From contig JAXLYE010000009.1 in assembly GCA_046351595.1 (NCBI GenBank), positions 496,001 through 560,000 of the forward strand: a DNA stretch of 64,000 nt. The letters run 5' to 3'. The stretch is from JAXLYE01 sp046351595. GTDB taxonomy: Bacteria > Myxococcota_A > Polyangia > Palsa-1104 > JAEUJZ01. Within the stretch, counting starts at the first letter, position 1. Each line of letters opens with the position of its first letter. The notes below the pieces were generated by a model. It saw only the letters and a list, made by a program, of their open reading frames with translations. It had not been told where the DNA came from and ran no database searches. A program made the translations under genes and the position numbers. Below, piece after piece: positions 8,826 to 17,239 of this stretch.

Positions 8826-11800
8826 ATGATCCCGCACACGGTTGCGAGGCCGAGCCGCCTGGGGACATGCGGCGCTCTTCGGCATCGCGAGGCCAGCGCC
8901 CCTGGGGAAGGCGCTGAGGGGGGAAACCGGGCAATGCCCAGACGCTCTGCTCGCAGACCGTCGATGTCGCCGACATCCGACAGAAACCCGTCGCGCTCGC
9001 GACGGGGCAGCGGCGCGTCGAGAGCGAGCGGGCGCTCGAGCCCCGAGGCGCGGCTGCGCGCGATCAGCGAGCTGTTGGGCGGCGAGCTCTTGAGCGGTGA
9101 GCCGGCGCAGTCGCTGCCGCGCCTGTCCGAGGCGGCCGCGCGCCTGCTCGAGGTCGAGCGCGCCGGCGTCTGGGCGCTGAGCGGTGACGGCAGGGTGCTG
9201 CGCTGTGTCGATCAGTTCGCGCGCGGCGCCGACCAGCACACGATCGGCGCCGAGCTCGCCGTCGACGAGCACCCCGCCTATTACACGGCGCTGCGCGAGT
9301 CGGACGCGGTGCGCGCGGGCGACGTCCGACGAAGCGCCGCGCTGCGCAGCCTGCGGGCCGCCCTGCGCGACAGCGGCATCCGCGCCGCGCTGGACGTGCC
9401 GATCCGCAGCGCCGGGCGGCTGATCGGCGTGCTGTGCCTCGGGCACCAGGGCGGGCCGCGGCGCTGGCTGGACAGCGATGTGCGCCTGGCCTCGCTGCTT
9501 TCGGCGAGCGCCGGTCTGCTCCTTGTGCAGCTCGAGCGGCAGCGCGCCGCACGGGTGAGCTGCGAGAGCGAAGAGCAGCTCCGCCTGGCGATCGAGTCCA
9601 CCGAGGACGGGGTCTGGGACTGGGATCTCGAGAAGGGCGAGATGCGCTGCTCGGATCGCATGGCGGCCATGCTCGGCTACGAGCCGGGGGAGCTCCGCCA
9701 GAGCGCCGCGTCCTTCTCGGCCATGCTCCACCCCGACGACGCGGCCGAGACCACGCGCCGGTTCGAGGAGCACGTCGCCGGCACCGCGAGCAGCTACCAG
9801 CACGTGCTGCGCATGCGCCACAAGGGCGGTCACTACGTCTGGCTGCGCAGCCGCGGCAAGATCGTCGCGCGCGATCCGAGCGGCCAGCCGCTGCGGGTGA
9901 TCGGCACCAACGTCGACGTCAGCGAGCAGAAGCGCGTCGAGGAGGAGCTGCGCCGCAAGAACTCGCAGCTCGACGCCATCCGCGAGGTGCAGGACCACCT
10001 CATCCTGACCACCGACATGAAGGCCGCGTTCGAGCGCATGCTCGACGCCGTGCTGCGCCTGACGCAGAGCGAGTACGGCTTCATCTCCGAGGTCGTGATC
10101 GGGCAGGACGGCGAGCCGCACTTGAAGACGCAGGCTATCACCAACATCGCCTGGGACGAGGCGACGCGCGCCTTCTACGCGCAGCACGCCGCGAGCGGCC
10201 TGATCTTCTCGAACCTCAAGACGCTGTTCGGCGCGGTGCTGAGCAGCGGGCAGCCGGTGCTGGCGAACCAGCCCGAGGTCGACCCGCGCAGCGGCGGCCT
10301 GCCGTCGGGGCACCCGCCGCTGCGGTCGTTCCTGGGGCTGCCGTTCTTCGATCAAGGGCGGCTGGTCGGCGTGGTCGGCGTGGCCAACCGCGCGGCCGGC
10401 TACACGCCGCAGATGGCGCAGGAGCTGACGCCGTTCCTGGCGACGTGCGCGACGCTGACCGCGGCCCTGCGCGACCGCCAGCGCAGCCGCGCCGCGCTGC
10501 ACGAGCTCGATCGCTTCTTCGAAACCGCCGTGGATCCGCTCTGCGTCCTCGACGCCGCGGGCACGATCGGCCGCGCCAACCCGGCGTTCGCCAACCGCCT
10601 CGGCTACGCCACGGCGCAGGTCCGCGACCGGCCGCTGCTCGACTTCATCCACGCCGAGGATCACGCCGCGACCCGGGGCGCCTTCTCGGCCCTGCGCGGC
10701 GGCGCCGAGTCCGTGGGCTTCGAGACCCGCTGCCTGTGCCGCGACGGCTCGGTGCGCTGGCTGAGCTGGAGCGCCGCGGCGTCCGACTCGGGCGACGTCT
10801 ACGCCAGCGCGCGCGACATCACCGAGATGCGCCAGGCCGAGGAGGAGCGCCGCCGCCTCGTCGCCCTCGTCGAGAACAGCGCCGACTGCATCTGCCTGGC
10901 CGGCCTCGACGGCCGCATCAACTATGCGAACACCGCGGCGCAGAGCCTGCTCGGCATCGCGCTGTCGCCGGCGCAGCCGCTGCACCTGTCCGAGTTCGCC
11001 GAGCCCGAGGAGCGCGCCCGCTCGGAGAGCGACTGGCAGGAGCTCATCCGCAACGGCTGGTCCTCGGGCCCGCGCCGCTTCCGCAACCGCCAGACCGGCA
11101 ACCTCCTGTTCGTCGAGGTCATGTACTTCTACACCCACGACGAGCGCGGCCAGCCCGAGGCCGTGGCCTGCGTGGTCCGCGACGTCACCGAGCGCCAGCG
11201 CCTGACCGAGCAGCTGATCCAGGCGCAGAAGATGGAGGCGGTGGGGCGCCTGGCCGGCGGCATCGCGCACGACTTCAACAACATCCTCACCGCCATCCAG
11301 GGCTGCGCCAGCCTGCTGCAGGAGAGCCTGTACCGCCACCCCGACGCAGATCTGACGCGCGAGATCCTCTCGGCGTCCGAGCGCGCGGCGGCGCTGACGC
11401 GGCAGCTGTTGGCGCTGAGCCGCAAGCAGCTCCTGAGCCCGATGCCCGTGGATCTGGGCAGCGTGCTCACCAGCCTGCGCGGCATGCTGCAGCAGCTCGT
11501 CGGGCGGCCGATCCGCGTCCGCATCGACGTCGAGCCCGGGCTGCTGCAGGTGCGGCTGGATCCCAACCGCATCGAGCAGGTGATCGTGAACCTCGCGGTG
11601 CACGCGCGCGACGCCATGCCCGACGGCGGCGAGCTGCGCATCGCGGCGCGCAACGTCACGATCGCGGCGCCCGCGACGGGCGAGCCCGGCCCCGGTTCCA
11701 GCGGCTCGGCGTCGCCCGCGGCCCCGGTCGAGCAGGTCGAGCTGACGTTCACCGACACCGGCCGCGGCCTGTCCGACGAGCTCCGCTCGCACCTGTTCGA

Positions 11801-12383
11801 GCCGTTCTTCACCCGCGGCGGGCCCGGTCGCGGCAGCGGCCTCGAGCTGGCCACCGTCTACGGCATCGTCACCCAGAGCGGCGGCCACATCTCCGTCGAG
11901 AGCGCGCCGGACTCGGGGACCACGTTCCGGCTGCTGTTCCCGATCAGCACCGCGACGCCGGCGCCGACCACGCTGCTGTCGTCCCCGGTCGAGGGCGGCC
12001 ACGAGCGCGTGCTCATCGTCGAGGATGACAAGGAGGTGCGCGAGATGCTGAGCTTCAGCATGCGCGCCGTCGGCTACGAGATCTTCGAGGCGGTGGACGG
12101 GCTCGACGCGATCGAGCTGCTCGAGCGCACCGGGCTGCAGCCGGACCTGCTGGTCACCGACGTGGTCATGCCCAACCTGGGCGGGCACGAGCTGGCGCGC
12201 CACATGCAACAGCGGCAGCCGCGCCTGCGCGTGCTGTACATGACCGGCTACACCGACGACCCGGCGCTGCACCTCGGCCTGAACGAGGGCAGCTTCGCGG
12301 TCCTGTCCAAGCCCTTCCGCCCCGAGCAGCTGGCGCGCGCGGTGCGGGCCCTGCTCGACGCGCCGGAGCGCCCGCGGTCCTGA
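8826..12383 (+). CDS. hybrid sensor kinase: GAF-PAS-GAF-PAS-PAS-HisKA-ATPase-REC (1185 aa)
   Basis: Approximate domains: GAF 90-245, PAS 245-375, GAF 386-545, PAS 557-665, PAS 671-790, dimerisation helix 799-865, ATPase 910-1035, receiver 1060-1180. The phospho-acceptor His815 lies in GGIAHDFNNILTAI and the receiver Asp1112 in LLVTDVVMPN. Two ATP-site positions differ from the family: the N-box reads VNLAVHARDAMPDGG, with His926 where the Mg-chelating Asn is expected, and the G2 box reads GSGLELATVYG, with Glu1007 replacing Gly of GLGLA. The domain may therefore bind ATP poorly. No membrane helix is visible. Start 8826 has GGAGG 8 bases upstream; ATG 8934 is an alternative. Confidence 0.92.
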   Translation: MIPHTVARPSRLGTCGALRHREASAPGEGAEGGNRAMPRRSARRPSMSPTSDRNPSRSRRGSGASRASGRSSPEARLRAISELLGGELLSGEPAQSLPRLSEAAARLLEVERAGVWALSGDGRVLRCVDQFARGADQHTIGAELAVDEHPAYYTALRESDAVRAGDVRRSAALRSLRAALRDSGIRAALDVPIRSAGRLIGVLCLGHQGGPRRWLDSDVRLASLLSASAGLLLVQLERQRAARVSCESEEQLRLAIESTEDGVWDWDLEKGEMRCSDRMAAMLGYEPGELRQSAASFSAMLHPDDAAETTRRFEEHVAGTASSYQHVLRMRHKGGHYVWLRSRGKIVARDPSGQPLRVIGTNVDVSEQKRVEEELRRKNSQLDAIREVQDHLILTTDMKAAFERMLDAVLRLTQSEYGFISEVVIGQDGEPHLKTQAITNIAWDEATRAFYAQHAASGLIFSNLKTLFGAVLSSGQPVLANQPEVDPRSGGLPSGHPPLRSFLGLPFFDQGRLVGVVGVANRAAGYTPQMAQELTPFLATCATLTAALRDRQRSRAALHELDRFFETAVDPLCVLDAAGTIGRANPAFANRLGYATAQVRDRPLLDFIHAEDHAATRGAFSALRGGAESVGFETRCLCRDGSVRWLSWSAAASDSGDVYASARDITEMRQAEEERRRLVALVENSADCICLAGLDGRINYANTAAQSLLGIALSPAQPLHLSEFAEPEERARSESDWQELIRNGWSSGPRRFRNRQTGNLLFVEVMYFYTHDERGQPEAVACVVRDVTERQRLTEQLIQAQKMEAVGRLAGGIAHDFNNILTAIQGCASLLQESLYRHPDADLTREILSASERAAALTRQLLALSRKQLLSPMPVDLGSVLTSLRGMLQQLVGRPIRVRIDVEPGLLQVRLDPNRIEQVIVNLAVHARDAMPDGGELRIAARNVTIAAPATGEPGPGSSGSASPAAPVEQVELTFTDTGRGLSDELRSHLFEPFFTRGGPGRGSGLELATVYGIVTQSGGHISVESAPDSGTTFRLLFPISTATPAPTTLLSSPVEGGHERVLIVEDDKEVREMLSFSMRAVGYEIFEAVDGLDAIELLERTGLQPDLLVTDVVMPNLGGHELARHMQQRQPRLRVLYMTGYTDDPALHLGLNEGSFAVLSKPFRPEQLARAVRALLDAPERPRS

Positions 12384-12407
12384 CCGGCACCGACCTCGTG
12401 CGCGACC

Positions 12408-13388
12408 TCAGGGCGTGATGCGGTGGTGCGCGCGGACCTCGATGCGGTCGCCGACGACGGTGACGGTGGCGGTAAGGCCCCGCGCCTCGAGCTGGCGCTT
12501 GATCTTGTCGCGCAGCTGATCGTCGGTCATGCCCGGCTCGCGCGTGTCGTCGAGGGGCTCGACCTTGACCGCGACCTCGGAGCTGCCCGGCGTGCCCGCT
12601 TTGTGATCGCGGATCACGCGCACCGTGCGGCCGCCGGTCTCGGCCTCGATCTCCAGGTGCGTGCCGTCGGGCTTGCGCTGAAACTGCACGCTGCTCGGCG
12701 TGGCGCCCGAGGCGGCGATCTGGTTGCGGATCTCGTCCTCGACCTGGCGGTCGGTCTTGCCGGTGATGTCGACGCGGATGTCGATGAGGGCGGCGAGCGC
12801 CGCGGCGTACACCCGCGCCTCGACCCGCTCGCGCCGCGGCTCGATCTGCGCCGTCGCGGCCAGCTGCTGCTGCTTCAGCGCCTCGACGATCGCCGCGGTC
12901 CGCCGCTCGACCGCCGGGCGCTGCCGGCTGCGGCCCGAGGCGCGCAGCTGCAGGTGGTCGCCCGCGAGCCGGACCTCGACACGGTCGGCGCCCGCCGCGG
13001 CCTTGAGCTGCCGCGCCAGCGCCTGCAGCCGCTGCGGCGGCAGCACCTGGCCCCCGGTGCTCACGTCGAGGGTCACGTCGTGCCCGACGGTGCGCTGGTA
13101 CGAGATCGGCAGCAGCAGCACGCCCCCGATCAGCGCCGCCCCGATGAGGCCCGAGAAGAGCCGCGGCCGCGTCCTCAGCCTGTTCACTGCGCTCATGATC
13201 CGCCCTCCTTCTTCCTGCGTGGCCCGCGAAGAGGCCCGCTGGTCCTTGAGCACGCGCTCGGTCCGCGACAGCGGCCACAGCCCGCGCCCGGTCTGTTCCA
13301 TCAGCGCCCGACGGTCGGCCGCGAGCTGCTCCTCGACGGCGGACGGCGGCGCGCCCGGCTCAGGCGGCGTGCGCCCGAGGTCAGACAT
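12408..13388 (-). CDS. single-pass membrane protein coupled to ECF sigma gene, putative anti-sigma factor (326 aa)
   Basis: The start overlaps the sigma gene's end by 8 bases (ATGTCTGA), which predicts translational coupling. Residues 1-77 are hydrophilic, 78-96 form one hydrophobic helix (FSGLIGAALIGGVLLLPIS), and the remaining 230 residues would be extracytoplasmic. The C-terminal part has two similar segments built on 'TD-Q-D-I--Q' (TDRQVEDEIRNQIAASG and TDDQLRDKIKRQLEARG), each followed by a beta-rich stretch, so it looks like an internal duplication. The topology fits an anti-sigma factor, but no HxxxCxxC zinc motif is present and no known anti-sigma domain was recognised. Confidence 0.65.
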   Translation of the reverse strand: MSDLGRTPPEPGAPPSAVEEQLAADRRALMEQTGRGLWPLSRTERVLKDQRASSRATQEEGGRIMSAVNRLRTRPRLFSGLIGAALIGGVLLLPISYQRTVGHDVTLDVSTGGQVLPPQRLQALARQLKAAAGADRVEVRLAGDHLQLRASGRSRQRPAVERRTAAIVEALKQQQLAATAQIEPRRERVEARVYAAALAALIDIRVDITGKTDRQVEDEIRNQIAASGATPSSVQFQRKPDGTHLEIEAETGGRTVRVIRDHKAGTPGSSEVAVKVEPLDDTREPGMTDDQLRDKIKRQLEARGLTATVTVVGDRIEVRAHHRITP

Positions 13389-14046
13389 GGGACACCTCCT
13401 TGGTCCGCGGCAGGCTGGGCCCGGCCCCGGACTCGGCGGCCTCGGCCGCCATGAGCTCTTCGTAGCGCCGCCGCAGGCGCTGCCGCCCGCGCACGAGCCG
13501 CGTCTTCACCGCGGTCACCGAGCTCGCCTGCATCGCCGCGATCTCCTCGATCGAGAAGCCGTCGACCTCGAACAGCACCACGGCCTCGCGCTGCTCGGGC
13601 GGCAGCGCCTGCAGCGCGCTGGCCATGCGCAGCGCCCCGGACCGCCGATCCTCGACCGCGCCCGGCGGCGGCGGCTCGCGCACCGGCTCGCGCAGCGGCA
13701 GCGGCAAGAAGCGCCGCCAGAAGGCGATGCGGCACCGCGCCCGGTGCACCGAGATCAGCACCGAGTAGAACCACGCCGGAAACTTCGCCTCGTCGCGCAG
13801 GTCGCCGATCCGGGCGAGCGCCCGCAGCACCGCCTCCTGGAACAGGTCGTCGCCGTCGGCGTTGCTGCGGGCCAGGCGGCGCGCGCTCTGCTGCGCCCGG
13901 CCGTGGATCGGCGCGAGCAGCCGGAGCAGCCGGGCGTCGGCCGGGTCGCTCATCGCCATCGCGGGGTCGGGGTCGGGCGCCCGCTCGGCCGGTGCGGCGC
14001 GCCGGGCGTCTGCGGTCGGGGCCTGCCTTGCTTCGTGTTCATTCAT
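13381..14046 (-). CDS. ECF-type RNA polymerase sigma factor (221 aa)
   Basis: Region 2 reads GDDLFQEAVLRALARIGDL followed by FPAWFYSVLISVHRARCR (core binding and -10 recognition). Region 4 is ALPPEQREAVVLFEVDGFSI then an HTH ending VKTRLVRGRQRLRRRYEEL. The Pro-rich linker between regions 2 and 4 is somewhat long. The ATG at 14046 is chosen; a start 36 bases upstream adds only a basic leader. It overlaps the membrane protein gene downstream, the classic sigma/anti-sigma layout, and is divergent from the molybdopterin oxidoreductase across 136 bases, so that gene may be a target; this is inference. Confidence 0.9.
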   Translation of the reverse strand: MNEHEARQAPTADARRAAPAERAPDPDPAMAMSDPADARLLRLLAPIHGRAQQSARRLARSNADGDDLFQEAVLRALARIGDLRDEAKFPAWFYSVLISVHRARCRIAFWRRFLPLPLREPVREPPPPGAVEDRRSGALRMASALQALPPEQREAVVLFEVDGFSIEEIAAMQASSVTAVKTRLVRGRQRLRRRYEELMAAEAAESGAGPSLPRTKEVSHV

Positions 14047-14182
14047 CGCGCTTGTGCCCTGTAGATGGCGGCAGGGCCGCAAAAAGTGGCAGCCGCTTTT
14101 TCAATCGGGCTTCAGCGCGCTCCAGCGGCTGCGCGGCCCGCATCTTTGCGCGCGGCGGGCGGCTCGCGGTACACCTAGGTCC

Positions 14183-16180
14183 ATGCCCGAGCTGCGCAGG
14201 ACCACCTGCAACCGCGACTGCCCGGACGCCTGCTCGATCGTCGCCACCGTCGAGGACGGCCGGATCGTGCGGCTGGCCGGCGATCCCGCGCACCCGATCA
14301 CGCGCGGCTTTTTGTGCTACCGCACCTCGCACTTCCTCTCGAACCAGTACGCGCCGGATCGGCTGCGGGCGCCGCTGCTGCGCAGCCGCAGCACCGGAAG
14401 GCTGCAAGAGGTCTCGTGGCAACAGGCGCTCGACTTCGCGGCGTCCGAGCTCGTGCGCATCCGCGACGAGTCCGGGCCCGCCGCCATCTTCCACTACCGC
14501 AGCGGCGGCACCCTCGGGATGATGGGCGCGCTGGTCGACTACTTCTTCGAGAAGTTCGGGCCGGTGACGACCAAGCGCGGCGACATCTGCTCCGGCGCCG
14601 GCGACGCGGCCCAGCTCACCGACTTCGGCATCGAGGACTCCAGCGACGTCCACGACCTGCGCAACGCGCGGAACATCCTTCTGTGGGGCAAGAACGTCTT
14701 CGTCTCGTCGCCGCACCTCATCCCGATCCTGCGCGAGGCGCGCGAGCGCGGGGCGCGCCTCTGCCTGATCGATCCGGTGCACCACAAGACCGCGTCGCTG
14801 TGCGATCGCTTCATCCAGCCGCGGCCCGGCGGTGACTTCGCGCTGGCCCTGGCCGTCGCGCGCATCCTGTTCAGCGAGGGCTGGACCGACCCCGCGGCGC
14901 CCGGCTACTGCGATCACCTCGAGGCGCTCGAGCAGCTCGCGCGCAGCCGCTCGCTCGCGGACTGGTGCGCCGAGGCCGACGTCACGATCGAGGAGGCCGC
15001 GGACCTGGCGCGCCGGCTCGGCGTCGAGAGGCCGTGCAACATCCAGGTCGGCTGGGGCATGGGCCGGCGCTGGAACGGCGCGTCGGTGGTGCGCGCGCTC
15101 GACGCGCTCGGCGCGATCACCGGCAACCTCGGCGTGCCCGGCGGCGGCGTGTCGTTCTACTTCAAGCGCCGCGCCGCCTTCGACACCTCCTTCGTCCGTG
15201 GGGACGCGCCGCGCACGATCTGCGAGCCGCTCTTTGGCCCCGAGATCCTCGCCGCCAAGGACCCGCCGATCCGCGCGGTCTTCATCACCGCCGGCAATCC
15301 CGTGGCCATGCTGCCCGAGTCGCTGACCACGGCCGAGGCGCTGCGCACGCGCGAGCTCGTCGTGGTCGCGGACTCGTGGCTCTCGGACACCGCCGAGCTG
15401 GCGACGCTGGTGCTGCCGACGCCGACGCTGCTCGAGGCCGACGACGTGCTCGGCGCCTACGGCCACCACTACCTCGGCGCGGCGCGGCCCGTCGTGCCGC
15501 CGCCGCCGGGCGTCAAGAGCGACCTGGAGATCGTGCAGGGCCTGGCCGAGCGCGTGGGCCTGGGCGATGTGCTCGCGGGCAGCGCGCGCGACTGGCAGCG
15601 CCGCATCGTCGAGCCCCGCCTCGGCCCGCACGGCGTGACCCTGGAGGATCTGGAGGCCGGGGCCGTGCGCAGCCCGCTCGCGCCGTCGGTGCTGTTCCAC
15701 GATCGAAGGTTCGCGACGCCGTCGGGGCGCGTGAACCTGGTGCACACGCCGCCGCCGCCGCCCCAGGTCGCGGTCGATGCCGCCTACCCGCTGACGCTCC
15801 TGTCGGTGTCGACCGAGCGCTCGCAGTCCTCGCAGTGGCCGCGTCTGCCGAGCGGGCCGGCGGTGGTGACGCTGCACCCGGACGCGGCGCCCGGTATCGC
15901 CGACGGCGCGCTGGCGCGGCTCGAGTCGCGCATCGCCGGCCTGACCGTGCGCGTCCGCCTCGATCCGGCGCAGCGCCGCGACGTGGCGCTCATGCCCAAG
16001 GGCGGCCACCTGCGGCAGGGCCAGTGCGCCAACGCCCTCATCCGCGCCAGCCTCACCGACGCCGGCGAGGGCGGGGCGCTGTACGACGAGCCGGTGCGCC
16101 TGGTGCCGCTCGCGGCCGATCCTTCGGTCCCTCCGTCTAGTCCTCCTTCTACTTCTCCGGGCGGCGGCCCGTCGACGTAG
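14183..16180 (+). CDS. molybdopterin-dependent oxidoreductase, stand-alone (665 aa)
   Basis: COG0243-type catalytic subunit. The N-terminus has the iron-sulfur ligands CNRDCPDAC plus GFLCYR, then the molybdopterin-binding core with GDICSGAGDAAQLTDFG and GGGVSFYFKRR, and a C-terminal dinucleotide-binding domain (SERSQSSQWPRLPSGP, GHLRQGQCAN). The protein ends with a Pro/Ser tail. No Fe-S partner, membrane subunit or maturation gene is adjacent, and no Tat signal is visible, so a cytoplasmic enzyme acting with a soluble carrier is likely. The metal ligand residue and the substrate cannot be fixed by eye. Downstream GNAT gene starts 9 bases after the stop. Confidence 0.85.
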   Translation: MPELRRTTCNRDCPDACSIVATVEDGRIVRLAGDPAHPITRGFLCYRTSHFLSNQYAPDRLRAPLLRSRSTGRLQEVSWQQALDFAASELVRIRDESGPAAIFHYRSGGTLGMMGALVDYFFEKFGPVTTKRGDICSGAGDAAQLTDFGIEDSSDVHDLRNARNILLWGKNVFVSSPHLIPILREARERGARLCLIDPVHHKTASLCDRFIQPRPGGDFALALAVARILFSEGWTDPAAPGYCDHLEALEQLARSRSLADWCAEADVTIEEAADLARRLGVERPCNIQVGWGMGRRWNGASVVRALDALGAITGNLGVPGGGVSFYFKRRAAFDTSFVRGDAPRTICEPLFGPEILAAKDPPIRAVFITAGNPVAMLPESLTTAEALRTRELVVVADSWLSDTAELATLVLPTPTLLEADDVLGAYGHHYLGAARPVVPPPPGVKSDLEIVQGLAERVGLGDVLAGSARDWQRRIVEPRLGPHGVTLEDLEAGAVRSPLAPSVLFHDRRFATPSGRVNLVHTPPPPPQVAVDAAYPLTLLSVSTERSQSSQWPRLPSGPAVVTLHPDAAPGIADGALARLESRIAGLTVRVRLDPAQRRDVALMPKGGHLRQGQCANALIRASLTDAGEGGALYDEPVRLVPLAADPSVPPSSPPSTSPGGGPST

Positions 16181-16189
16181 ACTGCGGCC

Positions 16190-17224
16190 ATGCAGCTCGA
16201 TGCCATAGAGGCCAGGACGTTCCCGGTCCACGCCGGCGAGGCGCAGGTGCCCGACGAGGTGATCGCCATCGACCGGCTCACCTTCGAGAGCTGGGGCGGC
16301 GGCCTGTCCCTTGCCCAGTACCTCGAGCGCGAGCGCCGGCTGCGCGCGTGCGCCTACTCGAAGGGCCTGCGCCAGTGGGTGCTGCGCGAGGGCGGCCAGA
16401 TCCTGGCGAGCTGCGAGAGCTACGCCGTGCCCTTCGTCGTCTCGAGCGCCGACGGCACACGCACAAAGACCGGCCTCGGCTACGGCATCGCCAGCGTCTA
16501 CGTCGAGGAGCGGCTGCGCGGCCACGGCTACGCCGGCGAGATGCTGCGGCGCATCCACGACAGCCTGCGCAAGGAAAGCGCCCTGTGCGCCTACCTGATG
16601 TCCGAGATCGGCCCGTCTCTGTACGCGCGTCTGGGCTACGTGGCGCGGCCGCTGCGGCTGTGCCGCTTCGCCGCCGTCGACCCCGCGCGCGAGGCGCCGC
16701 ACCCCGAGGAGTGGACCTGGCTCGGCGAGGCGGACGTGCCGGCGCGGCTGCAGGGGGCGTTCGGGGCGGCGGTCGCGCGGCCCGGCCTGTCGATCGAGAC
16801 CACGCCCGCGCAGATCGACTGGCACCTTTTGCGCGGGCGCTTCTACGCCGAGAAGCTCGCGCGAAGGCCCGCGGTCCGCGTCGGTGCGGCGGCGGGCGAG
16901 GCGTTCGTCATCTGGCAGCCCGAGTACCGCCGCGGCGCGCTGCAGGTGCTGGCGCTGTGGCCGGGCCGCACGCTGTGGCGCGAGGGCCAGCGTGATCCGC
17001 GCAGCCGCGAGGCCGCGGAGCTTCGCAACGTCCTGCACGCCGCGCGCGCCGCCGCCACCGAGCTAGGTCTGTCCACCGTCGAGATCTGGGAAACCCCGCG
17101 CAGCGCCACGTTCCTGCGCGGCGGCGCCCGCATCGAGGCCAAGGAGCTGCCGATGCTGCTGCCGCTCGCGACCGGCGTGCGCGCCGAAGACTGGACCGAC
17201 TACGAGCGCGCGCACTGGCTGTAG
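16190..17224 (+). CDS. GNAT-family N-acetyltransferase, LYC1-like (344 aa)
   Basis: Acetyl-CoA-dependent transferase. The cofactor motif A is IASVYVEERLRGHGYAGEML (R-G-H-G-Y-A pyrophosphate loop), followed by YLMSEIGPSLYARLGY. The C-terminal 150 residues form a second, non-canonical domain. The two-domain layout and the IASV...GHGYA motif resemble fungal lysine N6-acetyltransferase LYC1; that comparison is from memory and substrate identity is open. It is 9 bases downstream of the molybdopterin oxidoreductase and probably cotranscribed. Confidence 0.8.
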   Translation: MQLDAIEARTFPVHAGEAQVPDEVIAIDRLTFESWGGGLSLAQYLERERRLRACAYSKGLRQWVLREGGQILASCESYAVPFVVSSADGTRTKTGLGYGIASVYVEERLRGHGYAGEMLRRIHDSLRKESALCAYLMSEIGPSLYARLGYVARPLRLCRFAAVDPAREAPHPEEWTWLGEADVPARLQGAFGAAVARPGLSIETTPAQIDWHLLRGRFYAEKLARRPAVRVGAAAGEAFVIWQPEYRRGALQVLALWPGRTLWREGQRDPRSREAAELRNVLHAARAAATELGLSTVEIWETPRSATFLRGGARIEAKELPMLLPLATGVRAEDWTDYERAHWL

Positions 17225-17239
17225 CTCCTCCCTGGCCTG

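Noticed and set aside
8286..12272. Very long open frame (over 1300 codons) on the minus strand
   Set aside because: It is antisense to the hybrid kinase, whose domains are clear; its composition is Arg/Ala/Gln/Leu repeats typical of frame shadows in high-GC DNA.
14039..17038. Long minus-strand frame opposite the molybdopterin oxidoreductase and GNAT genes
   Set aside because: No recognisable domain and shadow-type composition; the + strand genes explain the region.
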